In this document: piece by piece, positions 27,182-36,367 of the stretch
Position numbering within the stretch: the stretch's first letter is position 1
How the letters are laid out: every line of letters starts with the position of its first letter
Assembly: GCA_023475345.1 (NCBI GenBank)
Contig: JAMCWD010000061.1
Span: 1 to 64,000 of the forward strand
Source: Chloroflexota bacterium
GTDB taxonomy: Bacteria > Vulcanimicrobiota > JAMCWD01
Direction of reading: 5' to 3'
DNA length: 64,000 bases
The notes under the pieces: generated by a model
What the model was told of the DNA's origin: nothing
What the model saw: the letters and a program-made list of their open reading frames with translations, nothing else
Databases searched by the model: none
Position numbers and translations under genes: made by a program

Positions 27182-27643
27182 TTATTTCAGCGTGCTCATC
27201 AAATCCGTCAGGTTCATGATATACCATTTGCCCTGCTCGTTGAGCAGAACAATTTCGTGCTTCCCGTCATTCGTTATCGTCGTGCCTTCGCTATTGATAA
27301 TCGATTTGAACGATACCCTGACAACCACCTTGTTATCTTCGACTTCGGGAAATTCAAAATTGATCCCCGACATGAAAACTTCGCTCTTGCCGTCTTTTAC
27401 CGACTGGGCGATGCCGAAAATCTGATCGAGGTTCCCCAGGACGTTTGTAGTTGCCGATGTCTTTATTTTCTTCGCGGTTTCCACGGTGAGCATTTTTGTC
27501 ATGTCGTCCACATTGCCGGTTTTTACATCGTTGTAAAAGTTTGTAAGCTGTTTCGTTACATCATCCTGCGTGTCGCACCATGCGGCCGAAACCGCGGCGA
27601 ACAGCATAACCACCGCCAGCGACAAGATAAGAATTTTCTTCAT
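27182..27643 (-). CDS. Exported protein of unknown function, NTF2-like size and pattern
   Basis: A 153-aa protein with a clear signal peptide (KKILILSLAVVMLFAAVSAAWC, cleavage near residue 20-24). The mature part alternates helices (VTKQLTNFYNDVKTGNVDDMTKML) with strands (NKVVVRVSFKSIINSEGT; KHEIVLLNEQGKWYIMNL), the pattern of NTF2-like/lumazine-binding domains in which a helix-rich start precedes a curved sheet. No catalytic motif. Single gene with AAGGAGGA before its ATG. I cannot name a function. Confidence 0.8.
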   Translation of the reverse strand: MKKILILSLAVVMLFAAVSAAWCDTQDDVTKQLTNFYNDVKTGNVDDMTKMLTVETAKKIKTSATTNVLGNLDQIFGIAQSVKDGKSEVFMSGINFEFPEVEDNKVVVRVSFKSIINSEGTTITNDGKHEIVLLNEQGKWYIMNLTDLMSTLK

Positions 27644-27803
27644 TGATACATCCTCCTTTTTAATATCTTATTTCTGTTGTATTGATATTCTTGATAAACA
27701 GCACGGATACCTTTGTTAAGATTATTTTCTTTGAGATTTTTTCGAACAGGCAGGCAAAATATTTTCGAAATCAAGCACTGTCCCTGATGCGAAAAAGGGA
27801 AGG

Positions 27804-27831
27804 AAACTAGAAACTAGAAACTAGAGACTGG
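27804..27831. repeat. Tandem 7-bp repeat before the helicase gene
   Basis: Three exact copies of AAACTAG (27804-27824) plus one degenerate unit, 33 nt upstream of the helicase start. The unit length would allow slippage; no effect is evident. Confidence 0.75.
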
Positions 27832-27863
27832 ATTCAGCCAATCTGATTTTAAAGGAACCGGCA

Positions 27864-30788
27864 ATGGCGGAATTGCTTTTAACTTCAAAACAGCGCATCC
27901 TGGAAGGTCTGACGTTTGAGCAGGCGGCGGCGGTTACTCACGGCGAAGGCCCGCTTCTTATAGTTGCAGGCGCCGGGACAGGCAAGACAAGGGTACTGAC
28001 ACACCGCATCGCTTACCTTATAACCGAGAAACTTGCAAGGCCGTCGGAGATACTGGCCCTTACTTTTACCGAGAAGGCCGCCCAGGAAGTCGAAGAGCGC
28101 GTTGACCTCCTGGTGCCTTACGGCTACGTGGAAATGTGGATAAGCACTTTCCATGCTTTCGGCGACAGGATTTTAAGGGATTATGCTCTGGAGATAGGCC
28201 TTGCGCCGGATTTCAGGGTCCTCCCGGCTTCCGAGCAGGCGGTTTTCCTGCGACAGCACCTTTTCGATCTCCCGCTCGAACATTACAGGCCGCTTTATGA
28301 CCCGACACAGCATTTAAGATCGCTTGTCGCCCTTTTTTCCCGTGCAAAGGACGAGGCCGTATCCCCCGATAAATACCTAGAATACGCCCGGCGGAAAATG
28401 CGGGAAGCCCAGAGCGACGCCGAAAAAGAAGAAGCCCAATCCCAGCTTGAGCTTGCCGGGGCTTATGATGCTTACCGCCAGTTGATGTGGAAACACGGCT
28501 TCATCGACTACGGCGACCAGGTGTTCCTCGTCCTCGACCTGTTCAGGTCTCATCCCGCCGTGCTTGAAAAATTCAGGCAGAAGTTTAAATACATACTCGT
28601 TGACGAGTTCCAGGATACCAACAGCGCCCAGTTCGAACTGCTGAAGGTCATGTGCGGCGAAAACCCCAACCTGACAGTCGTCGGCGACGACGACCAGAGC
28701 ATCTACAGGTTCCGGGGCGCGGCGATAAGCAACATCCTTAATTTCATAAAAACCTATCCAGGCGCAAAGCAGGTGGTCCTTACCAGGAACTTCCGCTCAT
28801 ACCAGTGTATCCTGGATCATTCCCGGAGCCTTATCCTGCACAACAACCCGGAGAGGCTCGAGGTAAGAAACGATATCGATAAAAATCTGACGGCGGACAA
28901 GGTCTTTGTGGCTTATGTTGTAAAGCACATCACTTTCGAGACGGCATCGGACGAAGCGGATATCCTGAGCGAAACGATAAGAGAGAAAGTTGAAAACGAG
29001 GGACGGAAGTATTCGGATTTTGCAATTTTATTAAGAAGGAACAGGGACGCCGATACTTTTATCCGGGCCATGAACCTGGCCGGTATCCCGTACCGCTTCA
29101 CAGGGAGCCAGGGCCTTTACGAGCGGCAGGAGGTCAAGCAGCTCCTTTCTTTTTTGAGATCTCTCACTGACCCGGGGGACAGTACGAGCCTTTACTTCCT
29201 GGCGTCCTGCGAACCGTACAACATAAGCCACAAAGACCTTGTCCGGATGAATGCGCGGGCCTCCAGGGAAAATATTTCGCTCATGAGCGTTATGGAACAG
29301 GAAAAAGAAAAGCCTGAAAATTTCAGGGACGACAGAACCGCAGGCATGGTCGGGCGGCTTCTGAAAGACATGGATACCTTCGCCCAGGTTATCCCTACGA
29401 TGCCCCCGGGGAGACTGTTGTACCGGTTTATAACCGAGACAGGGTACCTTAAAAAACTCAGCATGGCTGATACGACGGAAGCCGAGGCCAGGATCCGCAA
29501 TATATCGAGGTTTTTTCAGATCGTCGAGCAGTATGAGGCCATAGCCCCGCCGCTTGAGTTGACGGCGTCCCATCTTGTCCGTCACATCGACCTTCTGCTG
29601 GAAGCAGGCGACGATCCCGCCGCGGTGGAGGCGGAGGATGCCGGAGATGCGGTGAACATACTGACGGTACACAAGGCCAAGGGACTTGAGTTCCCGGTGG
29701 TTTTCCTGTGCGGGCTGGAAGCCCAGAGGTTCCCGACGGTTCACCGGGCCGACCCGCTGGAGCTTCCCGGCGAGCTTGCCGGTGAGTTTTTGCCTTCCGG
29801 AGATTTTCATCTTGCCGAGGAAAGAAGGCTCTGCTATGTAGGCATGACAAGGGCTAAGGACGAGTTGTTCATGACATGGACGAAGGACAGGGGAGGGAAG
29901 CGGACCAACAAGCCCAGCCTTTTCATACTCGAAGCTTTCAACCTGTCGTCGCTGCCTGCATCGTCGGTGAGGAAATCCCCGGTGGAGAGCCTGGAAAGGT
30001 TCGCCCCTCTCCCGGAAGGAGGCCCTTCCGAGATGCTCCCCGTCCCCGATGACCGGGTGCTGGAAATAAGCCACATGCAGGTTGACGATTACCTGACCTG
30101 TCCCTTGAAATATAAATATGTCCACATGCTGAGAGTCCCGATACTGCGCCATCACCAGATAGTTTACGGGAACGCGCTCCACGAGGCCGTAAGCGATTAT
30201 CACCGCCGGAAGGCGGAGGGTCTGCCGGTTACGCTTAACGACCTGATAGCAAGGTATGAGGCGTCATGGAGCGCCGAAGGGTTCATAAGCCGTGCTCACG
30301 AGGAACAGAGGATGGAAGAGGGAAGGCAGGCGTTGAAGAGGTTTTTCGAGGAGCAGGAAAAGTCAGGCGTCATACCCGACATGGTTGAAAAGGAATTTTC
30401 TTTCCGCCTTGAAAACAATGTCGTCCGGGGCAGGTGGGACAGGGTCGATAAAAGGGATGACGGCGCGGTCATTATAGACTACAAGTCTTCGGATATAAAA
30501 AGTCAGGAATCGGCTGACAGGAGGGCGAAAGAAAGTCTCCAGCTCGGGATTTACGTTCTCGGTTATCATAAAATTTTCGGGCGGATGCCGGCTGGCGCAG
30601 AGCTTCGTTTCCTGGGCTCGGATATAACGGGATTGCATGTTTTCAAGGAAAAGGATCTGGTGAAAATTGAAGAAAAGATCCTGGGCGCCGCATCGGGGAT
30701 ACGGCGGAGAGAATTCCCCCCGAAACCGGCATTCAGGGCATGTTCATACTGCGCTTACAGGGATATTTGCCTTGCCGGAGAAGCTTGA
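27864..30788 (+). CDS. UvrD/Rep-type helicase fused to Fe-S PD-(D/E)XK nuclease
   Basis: A 974-aa SF1A helicase-nuclease. Motifs: Walker A AGAGTGKT (35-42), Walker B DEFQDT (about 246), motif III VGDDDQSIYRFRGA (about 272), VHKAKGLEFPVVFL (about 600) and YVGMTRAKDEL (about 658). The last 230 residues are a RecB-like nuclease: GRWDRVD, IIDYKSS (about 870), QLGIY, plus four cysteines (about C745, and C961, C964, C970 in RACSYCAYRDIC) in the pattern of the AddB/Dna2/Cas4 iron-sulfur nucleases. Likely role is end resection or repair. No addA/addB or recC partner is next to it, so it may act alone or as an AdnAB-like subunit. AAAGGAA precedes the ATG. Confidence 0.93.
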   Translation: MAELLLTSKQRILEGLTFEQAAAVTHGEGPLLIVAGAGTGKTRVLTHRIAYLITEKLARPSEILALTFTEKAAQEVEERVDLLVPYGYVEMWISTFHAFGDRILRDYALEIGLAPDFRVLPASEQAVFLRQHLFDLPLEHYRPLYDPTQHLRSLVALFSRAKDEAVSPDKYLEYARRKMREAQSDAEKEEAQSQLELAGAYDAYRQLMWKHGFIDYGDQVFLVLDLFRSHPAVLEKFRQKFKYILVDEFQDTNSAQFELLKVMCGENPNLTVVGDDDQSIYRFRGAAISNILNFIKTYPGAKQVVLTRNFRSYQCILDHSRSLILHNNPERLEVRNDIDKNLTADKVFVAYVVKHITFETASDEADILSETIREKVENEGRKYSDFAILLRRNRDADTFIRAMNLAGIPYRFTGSQGLYERQEVKQLLSFLRSLTDPGDSTSLYFLASCEPYNISHKDLVRMNARASRENISLMSVMEQEKEKPENFRDDRTAGMVGRLLKDMDTFAQVIPTMPPGRLLYRFITETGYLKKLSMADTTEAEARIRNISRFFQIVEQYEAIAPPLELTASHLVRHIDLLLEAGDDPAAVEAEDAGDAVNILTVHKAKGLEFPVVFLCGLEAQRFPTVHRADPLELPGELAGEFLPSGDFHLAEERRLCYVGMTRAKDELFMTWTKDRGGKRTNKPSLFILEAFNLSSLPASSVRKSPVESLERFAPLPEGGPSEMLPVPDDRVLEISHMQVDDYLTCPLKYKYVHMLRVPILRHHQIVYGNALHEAVSDYHRRKAEGLPVTLNDLIARYEASWSAEGFISRAHEEQRMEEGRQALKRFFEEQEKSGVIPDMVEKEFSFRLENNVVRGRWDRVDKRDDGAVIIDYKSSDIKSQESADRRAKESLQLGIYVLGYHKIFGRMPAGAELRFLGSDITGLHVFKEKDLVKIEEKILGAASGIRRREFPPKPAFRACSYCAYRDICLAGEA

Positions 30789-30840
30789 TACCGGGGCAGG
30801 TTAAAACGGATAAACTAATTTAAACAAGGGGATATTATAG

Positions 30841-31929
30841 ATGGAAAAAAAGCCTTTATTGCTGGCGTTTTCAGTAAATGAGGAACTGGAGATATTTCTC
30901 GGCGAGCAGTTAAGCGATGAAAACGATTTGAAGTTTGTTTCCGGCCTCCGGGAAATTGAGATGATGTTCCACGAGGACATACCGGATGTTTTGTTCATCT
31001 GTCCCGGCACCGAAGATGAGAAAATACTCCTGGAGATAGCCGGGGAGCTTGATCTGCCGCCGGAGGTGGTTTATCTTTTCAACCTGGATAAAAAAGAGGA
31101 AGCCATCGATCTTTTAAAGATATACCCCGGCGAGATGGTTACCGATCCCATGAAGCACCCGGATTGGCTTAAGACTGCGGTCAGAAGGGCGGTAGGCTTC
31201 CGCGCATTGCTGAGAAGGTACAAGGTACTCTCAAGGGAACACAACAAAAGCGAGCTTTTAAGGTTCCACCTGTCAACCTTTTTGAATTACGGCCTGAGGG
31301 AGCAGATAACATCGATCCAGGGGTTCGCGGAGCTTATCCAGGCGTCTCCGGGCAAAGAGAACGTGATCGATAACGCCCTTCGGGACATTCAGGAAAGCTC
31401 GAAGGCTGCAGGCACCATGCTGGATAAGCTGTTAAAATATCTCCAGCTTGAAAGCGGCAATCTGGGCCTGAAGGCCGCACCGGTAAACCTGGAAAGCCTG
31501 CTTGAAACCTGTCTCCTGAACGTACAACGTAAAACAGAGAGCCACTGGTTCGATATCAACGTGGAGCCTTTCTCTGTGCTTGCGGATTCACAGATGCTGA
31601 GCGAGGCCTTGAGCAGCATTCTTGATAACGCGGTCAAATTTTCCCCCGGGGGCGGTGTAATTAAAATATTTGACGAGAAAGTCGGGGACGAGGTCAGGGT
31701 AGTTATTGAAGACAACGGCATCGGGATACCGGAGGACGCCATGCCCCATCTTTTCGAGCCGTTTTTCAGGCTCAAGCGGGATGTGGAAGCGAGAAGGTCG
31801 GGGAGCGGCCTCAGCCTCCTGCTGGCAAGGGCCGTAATCCTCATTCACGGCGGCCGTTTCGAAATAAGCAGCAAAGAAGGCGAAGGCACGAAGATTGAAT
31901 TTACCCTCCCGCTGGTTAAAGAATTCTAA
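30841..31929 (+). CDS. Degenerate histidine kinase with degenerate receiver domain
   Basis: A 362-aa protein with a receiver-like domain (1-115) and a HisKA-HATPase module (135-362). The alignment GLREQITSIQGFAEL against the usual HELRTPL..IQGF places Tyr150 where the phospho-accepting His belongs, and Glu and Pro of the motif are also changed. In the receiver, Cys54 (DVLFICPG) replaces the phospho-Asp. The ATPase motifs are intact (LDNAVKFSPGGG, EDNGIGIPED, GSGLSLLLARAVILIHGG). So ATP binding is expected but neither standard phosphotransfer. It may be a scaffold or allosteric partner of another kinase. Downstream is a small exported protein. Confidence 0.88.
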   Translation: MEKKPLLLAFSVNEELEIFLGEQLSDENDLKFVSGLREIEMMFHEDIPDVLFICPGTEDEKILLEIAGELDLPPEVVYLFNLDKKEEAIDLLKIYPGEMVTDPMKHPDWLKTAVRRAVGFRALLRRYKVLSREHNKSELLRFHLSTFLNYGLREQITSIQGFAELIQASPGKENVIDNALRDIQESSKAAGTMLDKLLKYLQLESGNLGLKAAPVNLESLLETCLLNVQRKTESHWFDINVEPFSVLADSQMLSEALSSILDNAVKFSPGGGVIKIFDEKVGDEVRVVIEDNGIGIPEDAMPHLFEPFFRLKRDVEARRSGSGLSLLLARAVILIHGGRFEISSKEGEGTKIEFTLPLVKEF

Positions 31930-31948
31930 GCCAAAGGAGAACTGTACA

Positions 31949-32371
31949 ATGAGAAAATTTTCGGCACCGAGAAGAGTCATTTTAATTTTACTGGCCGCTG
32001 CCGTTTTATTTTCCTGCATGGCTGCGGTTTCTGCAGCGGACGGCGATGAACAGTGGGGCTGGTTCACAGCCCTGGCGGGCGAAAACCAGTGGGATCTCCG
32101 GCACGGGAAAGCGGTAGTATCTATGGATAACGGGAAACTCGATGCTTTGCTTTACAGTTCGGCAGATCAGGATGCTGTCCTCGTGGCGGAAATAAAAGGC
32201 GAAATTGCCGGGGACAGGATCAAGGCTACCATGACGCGGATGGATGCCGGTGATCATATCAGGAAGTTTGTGGGGACTTACAGTAAGAACGAATTGAGAG
32301 AGGCGATCCAGTTGTCGGAGTTGGATAATCCGATGGGGATGGTTGTCGGCATAGTCAGGGAATGCCAGTAA
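31949..32371 (+). CDS. Small exported protein of unknown function
   Basis: A 140-aa protein with a long hydrophobic signal (RRVILILLAAAVLFSCMAAVSA). Cleavage after AVSA is most likely; the FSC triplet is a poor lipobox. The mature 115 residues (DEQWGWFTALAGENQWDLRHGKAVVSM) are mixed alpha/beta with no motif I recognise. ATG 31949 is preceded by AAAGGAGA; the longer frame from 31895 runs through the kinase's end and is rejected. Only about 20 nt separate it from the degenerate kinase, so they are probably cotranscribed. Confidence 0.75.
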   Translation: MRKFSAPRRVILILLAAAVLFSCMAAVSAADGDEQWGWFTALAGENQWDLRHGKAVVSMDNGKLDALLYSSADQDAVLVAEIKGEIAGDRIKATMTRMDAGDHIRKFVGTYSKNELREAIQLSELDNPMGMVVGIVRECQ

Positions 32372-32515
32372 AAGTCTCGTTAATTCAGGAATTCAGGACA
32401 TCTGCCGTCAAACTCGCGCCCGATATTTATTAACATAATTTTAACAACAAAACAATGTAATTTTTGTATAATCAACTTAGCGAAAGCTGTTTTTATTTGT
32501 AATTCGGAGGCGGAA

Positions 32516-33871
32516 TTGATCGATAAAATCGGAATTAATGCCGGGAATGCGGCCCCCGTGTCAAAACCTGCCGGGAGCCTGAAAAGCACGACAACTGAAA
32601 ACAACCCAGAGATAAGGGACCGCGTTACATTAAGCGGTGATAAGTGTGGTTGTAAAAAGCCCTGGACGATACTTTATTATCTTGCAGGGAACAACAATAT
32701 CTCCCAGGACATGATCCTGAAAGCCGCGAGGCTGGAGCAGGCAGGCTCGAATAAGGACGTCAATATCGCCGTTCAGATGGCCCAGCCCGAAAATTCCCCT
32801 TACCCCGGCGTAACCAGGTTCAAGATAGAAAAAAATCCCAATAAAGTCAGGATCCCTAAGGTTACGGAAACCCGCGTTTACAGGGCGGGCTCCAATTTTA
32901 AAAAGTCCGAGCTGCCGACTCTGGTATCGCCCCCGCTTGAAAAAATCGATAACGCCGCCATGAATGACCCCAAAGTCCTCACGGACTTTATCGCATGGGG
33001 GATGAAGAGTTACCCTGCGGATCATTATCTTGTAGTCATCATGGACCACGGCTACGGCTTCGTAGGCACCGTCGAGGACAACAAGCAGGATAAAGTTCTT
33101 TCACTGCCGGAGATCAAGCAGGCTCTAAAGGGAGCGCAGGAAGAGACCGGCAAAAAAATCGATATCCTCGGCCTTGATTCGTGCCTCATGCAGCAGGCTG
33201 AGACCGCTTACCAGTTCAGGGATCATGCCGGTTACCTCCTTGCATCAGAGGAAGTGGAATATCCCCTGGGGATGCCCGAAGGCAACATGGCGAAAAGGCT
33301 CCAAGAAGAGCTTGAGAAAGGCGAAGTAACGCCCGCCGATGCCGCTAAGATCCTTGTCGATGAAGCAGGCAAAGCTAAAGACGCGATGAAAACCATATCG
33401 GCTATAGATCTCAAGCAGATGAACGATATCAAGGACAAAACAAATACACTGGCAAAAGAGCTTCAAAAAAGCAGCCTTTCCAAAACAGAGATCGAAAAGA
33501 TAATCAAAAACACATATAACTATTGCCAGGTGCTCCCCAACGAGAAGCTCTGTACCGATTACCGTGATCTGAGCCATTTTGCAAAGCAGCTAATCGCTGC
33601 GGAAGGCGCAGGGGACGGTCTGAAATCTGCAGCTAAAGAGCTTGTCGAAAGCATCGGTTCGGCTGTGGTTGCAGAAGCGCATGTTGACGGCGAAGTCGGA
33701 GCGGCCGGGGGCCTTTCGATTTATCTCCCCGGGAACGGGATGCTTGAAAAATACGATCGCCAGGATACGGGCCAGTCGTTTATAAACCCGCGGAATATAT
33801 ATATGGAAACCGACTGGGCGAAAGACACTCAATGGGACGAGTGGGTTCAGGGTCTTAAAGAAACGAAGTAA
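32516..33871 (+). CDS. Clostripain-family (C11) cysteine peptidase
   Basis: A 451-aa peptidase of clan CD. The catalytic pair is His178 (VIMDHGYGF) and Cys223 (LGLDSCLMQQAE), each after a hydrophobic strand as in clostripain and caspases. A cysteine pair, CGC (44-46), and the segment DRVTLSGD (35-42) precede the catalytic domain. There is no signal peptide, unlike secreted clostripain, so export by another route or a cytoplasmic role must be assumed. The TTG start is supported by GGAGG 5 nt upstream. Specificity is unknown; the family usually cleaves after Arg or Lys. Confidence 0.88.
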   Translation: MIDKIGINAGNAAPVSKPAGSLKSTTTENNPEIRDRVTLSGDKCGCKKPWTILYYLAGNNNISQDMILKAARLEQAGSNKDVNIAVQMAQPENSPYPGVTRFKIEKNPNKVRIPKVTETRVYRAGSNFKKSELPTLVSPPLEKIDNAAMNDPKVLTDFIAWGMKSYPADHYLVVIMDHGYGFVGTVEDNKQDKVLSLPEIKQALKGAQEETGKKIDILGLDSCLMQQAETAYQFRDHAGYLLASEEVEYPLGMPEGNMAKRLQEELEKGEVTPADAAKILVDEAGKAKDAMKTISAIDLKQMNDIKDKTNTLAKELQKSSLSKTEIEKIIKNTYNYCQVLPNEKLCTDYRDLSHFAKQLIAAEGAGDGLKSAAKELVESIGSAVVAEAHVDGEVGAAGGLSIYLPGNGMLEKYDRQDTGQSFINPRNIYMETDWAKDTQWDEWVQGLKETK

Positions 33872-33885
33872 CCGTCTGGACAGGC

Positions 33886-36219
33886 TCAATCTATAAATGC
33901 GTGCCTGTAGATCATGTCTTTTAATTTTTCCAGGTCGAGAGGCTTGCCAAGGTAGTCGTCCATCCCGGCGGAAAGAAATTTTTTTCTGTCCCCCTCCATG
34001 ACATAAGCTGTAAGCGCGATAATGGGAATGTGGCCGCCCTCGTTTTCCTCAAGTTTCCTGATTGTCTTCGTGGCCTCGATGCCGTCCATAAACGGCATCC
34101 TCACGTCCATGAGTATGATGTCGAAATGCTCTTTTTTGAAAAGATCAACCGCTTCTTTCCCGTTTTCCGCATGCTTGAATTTACAACGGGTAAGCTCCAG
34201 CGCGCCTTCAATCAGCAGGTAATTTAATTTGTCGTCTTCAACTATAAGCACGCTCAGCCCGTCGAGGTTTTTATCGACGGGTCTTTTTCTCTTTTTGACC
34301 CTGAATCCTGCGAAGTCCTCAGCCGGTTTTTCGTACGGTATTGTAAAGAAGAAAGCTGATCCTTTCCCTTCTTTCGATTTCACCCGGATTTTGCCGCCCA
34401 GCAGTTCCACAAGCCCTCTCGATATGGCGAGCCCCAGCCCTGTCCCTCTTGTAGTCCTGGTGGGGCTGTCGTCGATCTGTGTAAATCTTTCGAAGAGCAG
34501 TTCGAGTTTGTCTTCGGGGATCCCTATCCCGGCATCCTTGACGAAAAATTCAAGCGTGTCGTTATTTTTAAGGTTGTATCCGAATTCTATTTTGCCCCCT
34601 GACGGCGTAAATTTAAAGGCGTTTAAAAGGAGGTTAGTCAGGATCTGCCTGAGCCTTGCGGGGTCGCTGTAAATGAAATCGGCTTTCAAAGGATCTTCAA
34701 ATTTTACTTTAAGATTGAAATATTTATTTTCGATGTTGTATTGTTTATAGATTTCATATAATTCGGTCAGGAGAGTTTTCAGGGAGAAGTTTATCTTATT
34801 AACCGTAAGCTGGTTGGATTCTATCCTTGAGATATCGATGATGTCGTTCAGGAGGTTCATCAACTGGGCGCTGGAGTTATCAATCAAGTCCAGGTATTCA
34901 TTTGATTCGGAGGCTTTGACACCTGGGTTTCTGAGCAGTTTTGCAAAGCCCATGATGGCGTTCAAAGGCGTCCTTATCTCGTGCGACATGTTTGCAAGGA
35001 AGAGAGATTTGAGCCTGTCGGCCTCTTCCGCCTTTTGTTTTGCAAGGATTAAGTCCTCCTCTGCTTTCTTGCGCCGGGTGATGTCGCGGGCTATGCCGGT
35101 CGTGCCTGTAACTTCACCGTTTTCGTCGAAAATAGGAGTTTTAATAGTTTCAATCCACTTGATTGTTCCATCTTTATCGGCAAGGGTCTCTTCCACACGC
35201 TTCCGCTTGCGGGATTCCATGACCTCCCGGTCGTCTTTCCTGTAACTTTCGGCAAGCTCCCGGGGCCAGATATCGAGGTCTGTCTTCCCGACGATATCCT
35301 CGGGCTTCCAGCCGCATGATTTTACGAAAGGCTCGTTTACGGCTATAAACCGCGATTCGCGGTCCTTGAGCCATGCGATATCGGGGATATTGTCAAGTAT
35401 GGCTTTTTTTTGCCTCTGTTTTTCTTCGAGCAGCAGGCGGGCGTTCCTGAATTCTGTTATGTCGCGCGAAGTGGCCAGTACTGCGGAAACTTTGCCCGCT
35501 TCGTCTTTCAAAGGGACAAGATAAGTGTTCAGCCAGATTTCTTTCTTGCAGGCGGCGATCTTATTTACGACGGTGAGAGGCTCGCCTGTTTCGATTACTT
35601 TATCTATGGAGTCATTATTGAACAACGAAGATTCACAGGAGCCGAATTCGATTATCCGTTTCCCGGCGATTTTTTCAGGAGTTGTTCCGAAATGTTTTGC
35701 CGTAAGGCTGTTGACGTATTCTATACGCTTATCTGCGCCGATTATATATATGAAGTCCCGGGATGCTTCAGACAGCATCCTGTAACGTTCTTCGCTTTTC
35801 CTCAGCGTCTCGAGGGTCTTTGTTCGTTCGGTTATGTTTCTGACTATTGCACAGTTATATTCCTTACCGTTGTATTCGAGGTGGTTGTATGTAATTTCGA
35901 CGGCTATCAGGCTACCGTCTTTTTTTAAGCCGACGGATTCGAAAGTTGCCGATTTGTTTTCCTTGATCCCATTCCAGAGTTCGGGCCATATTTCCCCATT
36001 ACATTCAGGGTCTATATCCCATATTTTTTTTTCAAGCAGTTCTTCACGGTTGTATCCGAGGACGCGGCAAGCCGAATCGTTTACATAAAGAAACCCCCCG
36101 CTCATGTCGGTCCATAAGATCATGTCGCTTGCGTAATCTACGGCAAACCGGGCTATGCCATGCAGTTCGTCCGGGATGCTCTTCTTTACGGTCATGGTAC
36201 TTTTCAATTTTCTCGGCAT
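33886..36219 (-). CDS. Hybrid PAS histidine kinase with C-terminal receiver
   Basis: A 777-aa cytoplasmic hybrid kinase. Three PAS domains (about 18-140, 143-265, 275-395) lead to HisKA (FLANMSHEIRTPLNAIMGFAKLL), HATPase (NLLLNAFKFTPSGG, DAGIGIPEDK, GTGLGLAISRGL) and a C-terminal receiver (VLIVEDDKLNYLL; phospho-Asp in IILMDVRMPFMDG; ALTAY; KPL). All catalytic residues are present. It would need an Hpt protein and a final regulator, neither seen nearby. No strong ribosome site precedes the ATG at 36219; ATG 36195 is an alternative. It converges with the peptidase gene, 14 nt apart. Confidence 0.92.
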   Translation of the reverse strand: MPRKLKSTMTVKKSIPDELHGIARFAVDYASDMILWTDMSGGFLYVNDSACRVLGYNREELLEKKIWDIDPECNGEIWPELWNGIKENKSATFESVGLKKDGSLIAVEITYNHLEYNGKEYNCAIVRNITERTKTLETLRKSEERYRMLSEASRDFIYIIGADKRIEYVNSLTAKHFGTTPEKIAGKRIIEFGSCESSLFNNDSIDKVIETGEPLTVVNKIAACKKEIWLNTYLVPLKDEAGKVSAVLATSRDITEFRNARLLLEEKQRQKKAILDNIPDIAWLKDRESRFIAVNEPFVKSCGWKPEDIVGKTDLDIWPRELAESYRKDDREVMESRKRKRVEETLADKDGTIKWIETIKTPIFDENGEVTGTTGIARDITRRKKAEEDLILAKQKAEEADRLKSLFLANMSHEIRTPLNAIMGFAKLLRNPGVKASESNEYLDLIDNSSAQLMNLLNDIIDISRIESNQLTVNKINFSLKTLLTELYEIYKQYNIENKYFNLKVKFEDPLKADFIYSDPARLRQILTNLLLNAFKFTPSGGKIEFGYNLKNNDTLEFFVKDAGIGIPEDKLELLFERFTQIDDSPTRTTRGTGLGLAISRGLVELLGGKIRVKSKEGKGSAFFFTIPYEKPAEDFAGFRVKKRKRPVDKNLDGLSVLIVEDDKLNYLLIEGALELTRCKFKHAENGKEAVDLFKKEHFDIILMDVRMPFMDGIEATKTIRKLEENEGGHIPIIALTAYVMEGDRKKFLSAGMDDYLGKPLDLEKLKDMIYRHAFID

Positions 36220-36367
36220 TTTATCACTTTATCATTTATTATAACATATTCAGTTAAAGTAAAGCAGGAACCAGGGTTTCAGGGCAAATTAAAAAAGTTA
36301 ATAAGAAGGATGTATCCGGTTAAAATATAATTATTGCTCGAAAATACATAACGTTAAGGAATTGAAA

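Noticed and set aside
27804-27831. CRISPR-like or phase-variation repeat
   Set aside because: Seven-base units without spacers, outside the coding frame; too short and too few to be an array.
29031-30203. 390-aa open frame antisense to the helicase-nuclease gene
   Set aside because: It lies wholly inside a gene with intact motifs, has no domain pattern and reflects codon bias on the opposite strand.
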